DNA from: UBA2272 sp034368805
GTDB lineage: Bacteria > Actinomycetota > Coriobacteriia > Anaerosomatales > Anaerosomataceae
DNA: 9,356 bases
Direction of reading: 5' to 3'
NCBI GenBank assembly: GCA_034368805.1
Contig: JAXMLJ010000148.1
Location: 1-9,356 of the forward strand
Shown: positions 6,179 through 9,356 of the stretch, piece by piece
Numbering within the stretch: the first letter of the stretch is position 1
Layout of the letters: every line of letters starts with the position of its first letter
Notes under the pieces: model-generated
What the model saw: the letters and a program-made list of their open reading frames with translations, nothing else
Databases searched by the model: none
Told to the model about the DNA's origin: nothing
Program-made: the position numbers and the translations under genes

Positions 6179-7690
6179 GTGCTGAACGAGAGTCTGGCAA
6201 AGGATCTGACCCTCGAGGAGTTCCGTCGCTTCCGCGACCTGCTCCACCATCAGTCCGGCATCTACCTCGAGGAGTCCAAGGTCGATTCCCTCAGGATCTC
6301 CCTTGTCACGCGTGCCACCCGGCTTGGCTATACGACGCTTGCCGACTACTACTCGGCGCTCGAACGCGATGAGCACGAGTTCAACGAGCTGCTGAACCTC
6401 GTGACGATCAACGAGACGAGCTTCTTCCGATTCCCCCAGCAGTTCGACGCGCTGCGGGACCACGTCTTGCCCGAGATCATGGCATCCAAGCCCTCTAACA
6501 GTCGCAACCTGCGGGTCTGGTCCGCCGGGTGCTCGACGGGCGAGGAGCCGTACTCGATCTCGATGACGCTGCTCGACATGTCGCTTGACGGACTCGGCTG
6601 GAAGCCGCAGGTCCTCGGCACCGACGTCTCCACCAAGGCGCTCGCGCACGCGAAGGCTGCCGTCTACGGCAAGCGGTCCATGATGAACGTGCCTCCGGAC
6701 GTCGTCGCTCGTCACTACACGCCGGTACCGGTCGGCGGGTACCGGGTCGCCGATCGCGTTCGATCGTTCGTCGACTTCGGCTACCACAACCTCATCAGGG
6801 AGCCCTATCCGCTGTCGCTCATGGGCAACTGGGACGTTATCTTCTGCCGCAATGTCACCATCTACTTCCGCCTCGAGTCGACGAGGCGCGTGGTGTCCAA
6901 CTTCTTCGAGAGTCTGAACCCGGGCGGGTACCTGTTCATCGGGCACTCGGAGACCCTGACATCGATCAGCGACGACTTCGAGCCACTCGAGATCGGTGGG
7001 GTGTTCCTCTACCGGAAGCCAGCGGCTCGTCGGCTGTTCACGTTCGGCCAGCGGGCGCACGGAGCGCGTCCGGCTGCCGCGCAGCCTGTGCGGCAGCCAC
7101 GGCGAAGCCGGATCGTAGAGCCGGCATCCGAGCGTCCGGCACCCCCGGACCCCGCACCCGGCGACGTGGCGAGTCCGGCCGAGTTGATCGCCCAGGCCCG
7201 GGCACGGATGCAGGAGCGCCGACCGGCCGAGGTCCTCGATCTCGTCGCGCGGGTGCTTGCCGCGGACCCGAACAACGCCGAGGCGCACCTGCTTTCGGCA
7301 TACGTTCACGCCGACTCGGGTGCCTACGACGAGGCGCTTGCCGCGTGCCACCGTGCACTGGCCATCAACCCGCTGCTCCCCGTCGCACGGTACATTCTCG
7401 GCATCATCTACCAGCGGCAAGGGGATACCGTCCGGGCGATCAGCGAACTCAAGAAGACGATCTACATCGATGCCGACTTCGCGCTCGCGCACTTGAACCT
7501 TGCCAATGTCTACAAGTCGCAGCGCAAGTGGCAGGCGGCCGCCCGGGAATACGAGAACGCGCTCAAGGCGCTCCGCAAGTCTCCGGAAGGCGACTGGACG
7601 GAGTTCTCCGGCGGGTTCCAGGCGGATCTGCTGGTCAAGACGTGCGAGCGTAGTCTGATAGAGTGTCGGAAAGCCACGGATTCGACGTAA
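6179..7690 (+). CDS. cheR: CheR-type MCP methyltransferase fused to TPR repeats
   Basis: The protein has 503 residues. Residues 1-85 form the all-helical CheR N-domain (LTLEEFRRFRDLLHHQSGIY, ending NLVTINETSFFR). The SAM-binding domain follows: VWSAGCSTGEEPYS at 113-126 is the nucleotide-binding loop, GTDVSTKAL the acidic strand, and FCRNVTIYF starting at F222 matches the family motif (commonly NVLIYF). GYLFIGHSETL closes the domain. A proline/arginine/alanine-rich linker (about 285-330) leads to about four tetratricopeptide-like repeats (332-470), as in WspC- or FrzF-type CheR proteins, where TPRs modulate or dock the enzyme. The substrate should be glutamates of a chemoreceptor, but none is encoded in the window. 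Start: a GTG at 6179, 22 bp after the previous stop, with GGGAGG at 6162-6167. A rather long 11-base spacer leaves minor doubt. Confidence 0.93.
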   Translation: MLNESLAKDLTLEEFRRFRDLLHHQSGIYLEESKVDSLRISLVTRATRLGYTTLADYYSALERDEHEFNELLNLVTINETSFFRFPQQFDALRDHVLPEIMASKPSNSRNLRVWSAGCSTGEEPYSISMTLLDMSLDGLGWKPQVLGTDVSTKALAHAKAAVYGKRSMMNVPPDVVARHYTPVPVGGYRVADRVRSFVDFGYHNLIREPYPLSLMGNWDVIFCRNVTIYFRLESTRRVVSNFFESLNPGGYLFIGHSETLTSISDDFEPLEIGGVFLYRKPAARRLFTFGQRAHGARPAAAQPVRQPRRSRIVEPASERPAPPDPAPGDVASPAELIAQARARMQERRPAEVLDLVARVLAADPNNAEAHLLSAYVHADSGAYDEALAACHRALAINPLLPVARYILGIIYQRQGDTVRAISELKKTIYIDADFALAHLNLANVYKSQRKWQAAAREYENALKALRKSPEGDWTEFSGGFQADLLVKTCERSLIECRKATDST

Positions 7691-7768
7691 AGGCGCAGAT
7701 GGGGCAGCTGCTCGGCCCACGGCGCCGTGACGGTTGCCGGGGGTCGGAGCGGGAGGGAGACTGAGGGT
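7691..7768 (+). other. 78-bp gap between cheR and the receiver gene
   Basis: This is the longest gap inside the rightward operon. It holds a perfect 12-base palindrome, CACGGCGCCGTG, at 7718-7729 and a purine-rich GGGAGGGAG stretch near 7751-7759 that serves as the ribosome site of the receiver gene. There is no T-run, so it does not look like a terminator. It might be an RNA structure that sets relative expression, or chance in GC-rich DNA. Confidence 0.3.
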
Positions 7769-8149
7769 ATGGCAGGCGCGCGGATACTGGCGGTGGACGA
7801 CAGTCCCACCATCCTGGAGATGATCAAGGCCATCCTCGAGGCCGGCGGTTACGAGGTCATCACGGCGGTAGACGGAGCGGAGGCTCTGGAGACCGCGCGT
7901 GGGGAGAAGCCGGACCTGATCCTGCTCGATGTGATGCTTCCCAAGCTTGACGGCTACAGGGTATGCCGTCTGCTCAAGTTCGATCAGAACTACAAGGCCA
8001 TTCCGATCATCATGCTCACCGCCAAGACCGAGGAGCAGGCGATGGCCACAGGCATCCGTACTGGCGCCAACCAGTACCTGACCAAGCCGGTCGATCCCGA
8101 CGTGCTGCTCGCTGCCGTGGCCGAAGAACTCTCGAAGGTCCAGGGGTAG
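7769..8149 (+). CDS. Single-domain CheY-like response regulator
   Basis: The protein has 126 residues, a receiver domain with no output domain. All key residues are present: the acidic pair D10/D11 in AVDDSPT, the phospho-acceptor D54 in LILLDVMLP, T84 in IIMLTAK and K106 in YLTKPVDP. The sequence style (PTILEMIKAILEAGGYEV) is nearest to PilG/PilH- and DivK-like stand-alone receivers that act by protein contact. The ATG at 7769 is chosen because the domain begins at once and GGGAGGGAG lies upstream. An upstream in-frame start would add 14 glycine/arginine-rich residues. The next gene begins 8 bp downstream, so the receiver and the GspE-like protein are likely made together and may interact. 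No histidine kinase is in the window. Confidence 0.95.
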   Translation: MAGARILAVDDSPTILEMIKAILEAGGYEVITAVDGAEALETARGEKPDLILLDVMLPKLDGYRVCRLLKFDQNYKAIPIIMLTAKTEEQAMATGIRTGANQYLTKPVDPDVLLAAVAEELSKVQG

Positions 8150-8157
8150 GGCCGCCG

Positions 8158-9356
8158 ATGACAGCCGGCAACAGCATCTCTGCACGGGTGCTCGATAGTC
8201 TCGTGGCAGCGGGGCTGGTAACGGCCGAGCAGGTGAGTAACGTCCAGGAGGCTGCATCCGCGCGCGGCGTGTCCGTGGGCATCGTTATCGCCGAACGCGA
8301 TCTCGTCGGAGCGTCTGATGTCGTTGCGGTGCTCGAGCATGAGATGGGTGTGCCCCAGGTCGACCTTTCGAGTTACGCGCCGGAAGACGATGCGCTTGCA
8401 CTCGTGCCGGTGGCGATCGCGCGTTCCCGGCGAGTCCTGCCTCTGTTCGAGATCGAGGGAATGCTCACCGTCGCCATAGGCGACCCGATGGACGTGTTCG
8501 TCCTCGACGGCGTTGCTGCCGAGCTGGGTCTGGAAGTCGAGCCGGTCCTCGCCGACGTCGCCTCCGTGGCCGACGCGCTCGACCAGTACTACGGTGCTGC
8601 GACAGCGACCGCGCCCGCTGCTGCGCCGGACATGGTCGCGCCGGCGGTCGCAGCCTCGGACTTCTTCGAGGAGACTGCCGAGGAGACGCCGGCTGTGCCT
8701 GTGGCGCCGGTCCTCGAGGACGTCCCTGCGGCACCGTCGGCTCCTGCAGCGATAGCCATCGAACAGATGGCGGCTGCAGCGCCTGCCGGATCCGGCCCCT
8801 CGGCGATCGACCTGGACGTGCTCGCGGTGGCCGACGCCCGGAAGGTGGCGTTGCTCGTCGCCGATATCCTGGAGCACGCCGTCGCGCGCGGCGCGAGCCG
8901 TATCCACCTGCTGCCCTACAAGGAGGATTTCTTCCTCGTCTATCGTGTCCAGGGCGGGCTGGAGAAGGTGGCAAGCGCTCCGGTCTCGCTCCAGGCGTCA
9001 CTGATCGAGGGTTTCAAGCAGTACGCGAAGCTCTCGAGCGTGCCCGCCTCACGTCCCGCGCTCGGCCGGCTCCGTACACATATCTCCGATCGCGATCTCG
9101 TGCTCACAACCTCGGTCGTACCGACGATCGCGGGTCAGCGGCTCGTGATCTCGCTCGCCGCGTTCCGCCCTCAACCCCGGGGGCTTGAGGAACTCGGGGT
9201 CTCCGAGGCGGAGTCCCGCGCTCTCCGGGCGATGGTGGAGCGCGGACGGGGCATTCTGCTCGTGTGCGCGCCGGTTGCGGGCGGGTCGAGCACCACGTAT
9301 TACGCGCTGCTTGCGCATGCCGCTTCGGCCGGGAAGACCGTCTACTCGGTGGAGCA
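8158..9356 (+). CDS. PilB/GspE-family protein with degenerate Walker A (3' truncated)
   Basis: An open frame of 399 codons runs off the right edge, and PilB/GspE proteins are usually about 550 residues, so about a quarter is missing. Residues 1-142 form an MshEN/T2SSE_N-type domain (RVLDSLVAAGLVTAEQV, then LALVPVAIARSRRVLPLFE and LTVAIGDPMDVFVLD). Residues 143-218 are an Ala/Pro/Glu-rich linker. The core starts near 219 and follows the family outline: ASRIHLLPYKEDF (family SDIHIEP), TTSVVPTIAGQR (family RVSTLPTxxGE), then GILLVCAPVAGGSSTTYYALL where GLILVTGPTGSGKTTTLYA is expected. The Walker A lysine is replaced by S377, and three glycine-loop residues differ too. As written it should not bind ATP normally, so it may be a non-catalytic partner of a true pilus ATPase. 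The ATG at 8158 has AGGG six bases upstream and lies 8 bp after the receiver gene. Walker B and the cysteine-rich region lie beyond the window. Confidence 0.85.
   Translation, partial: MTAGNSISARVLDSLVAAGLVTAEQVSNVQEAASARGVSVGIVIAERDLVGASDVVAVLEHEMGVPQVDLSSYAPEDDALALVPVAIARSRRVLPLFEIEGMLTVAIGDPMDVFVLDGVAAELGLEVEPVLADVASVADALDQYYGAATATAPAAAPDMVAPAVAASDFFEETAEETPAVPVAPVLEDVPAAPSAPAAIAIEQMAAAAPAGSGPSAIDLDVLAVADARKVALLVADILEHAVARGASRIHLLPYKEDFFLVYRVQGGLEKVASAPVSLQASLIEGFKQYAKLSSVPASRPALGRLRTHISDRDLVLTTSVVPTIAGQRLVISLAAFRPQPRGLEELGVSEAESRALRAMVERGRGILLVCAPVAGGSSTTYYALLAHAASAGKTVYSVE

Noticed and set aside
6842..6868. FCRNVTIYF as an inactivated CheR motif
   Set aside because: Only Leu to Thr differs from the common NVLIYF form. 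The SAM loop, acidic strand and Arg-Asn are intact, so the enzyme is expected to be active.
6122..8257. A 711-codon open frame on the minus strand
   Set aside because: It is antisense to cheR and the receiver gene, whose domains are unmistakable. Its Arg/Val/Gly-rich product has no recognisable domain and is a GC-rich shadow of codon bias.

Overview
The window is high-GC bacterial DNA, densely packed, with GTG starts in several genes and short gaps. The mix of an anaerobic-type Fe-S/cytochrome b pair (DsrK/DsrM-like), DsrE2 and TusA sulfur carriers, a DUF4388 (PATAN) protein, a CheR-TPR fusion and a PilB/GspE-type protein suggests an anaerobic bacterium, perhaps a deep-branching actinobacterium (Coriobacteriia-like) or another high-GC anaerobe. 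That placement is inference and of low confidence. No rRNA, tRNA, CRISPR array, IS element or phage gene was seen.

Left part (1-1950): the 3' end of an unrecognised rightward gene (1-234) meets, tail to tail, a leftward gene for a membrane-anchored PQQ-like beta-propeller protein (241-1869). A 13-bp-stem hairpin (1901-1930) separates this gene from the operon upstream of it.

Middle part (1951-5269), read leftward: ArsR-type repressor, DsrE2-like protein, TusA, DsrM/NarI-like membrane cytochrome b, DsrK/HdrD-like Fe-S protein. The order suggests a sulfur-relay (persulfide/thiol) module feeding or drawing electrons through a membrane quinone/thiol-disulfide oxidoreductase. The operon has a readable promoter (TTGCAC-17-TATGCT), and a perfect 9-2-9 palindrome covers its -35 box. 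That is the geometry expected of an ArsR/SmtB-family operator, so autoregulation is the natural reading.

Right part (5270-9356), read rightward from a divergent promoter region: a DUF4388/PATAN protein carrying two MshEN-like 24-residue motifs, a CheR methyltransferase fused to TPRs, a single-domain CheY-like receiver, and a PilB/GspE-family protein cut by the window edge. The last has an MshEN-like N-terminus and a core whose Walker A lysine and several other family-invariant residues are replaced. These four genes look like one signalling operon, probably tied to type IV pilus or a related surface machine, with no CheA, CheB or MCP in the window.

The observations most worth a second look are the apparent pseudo-ATPase, the MshEN-like tandem motif inside the PATAN protein, and the ArsR-DsrE2-TusA-DsrMK operon with its operator.
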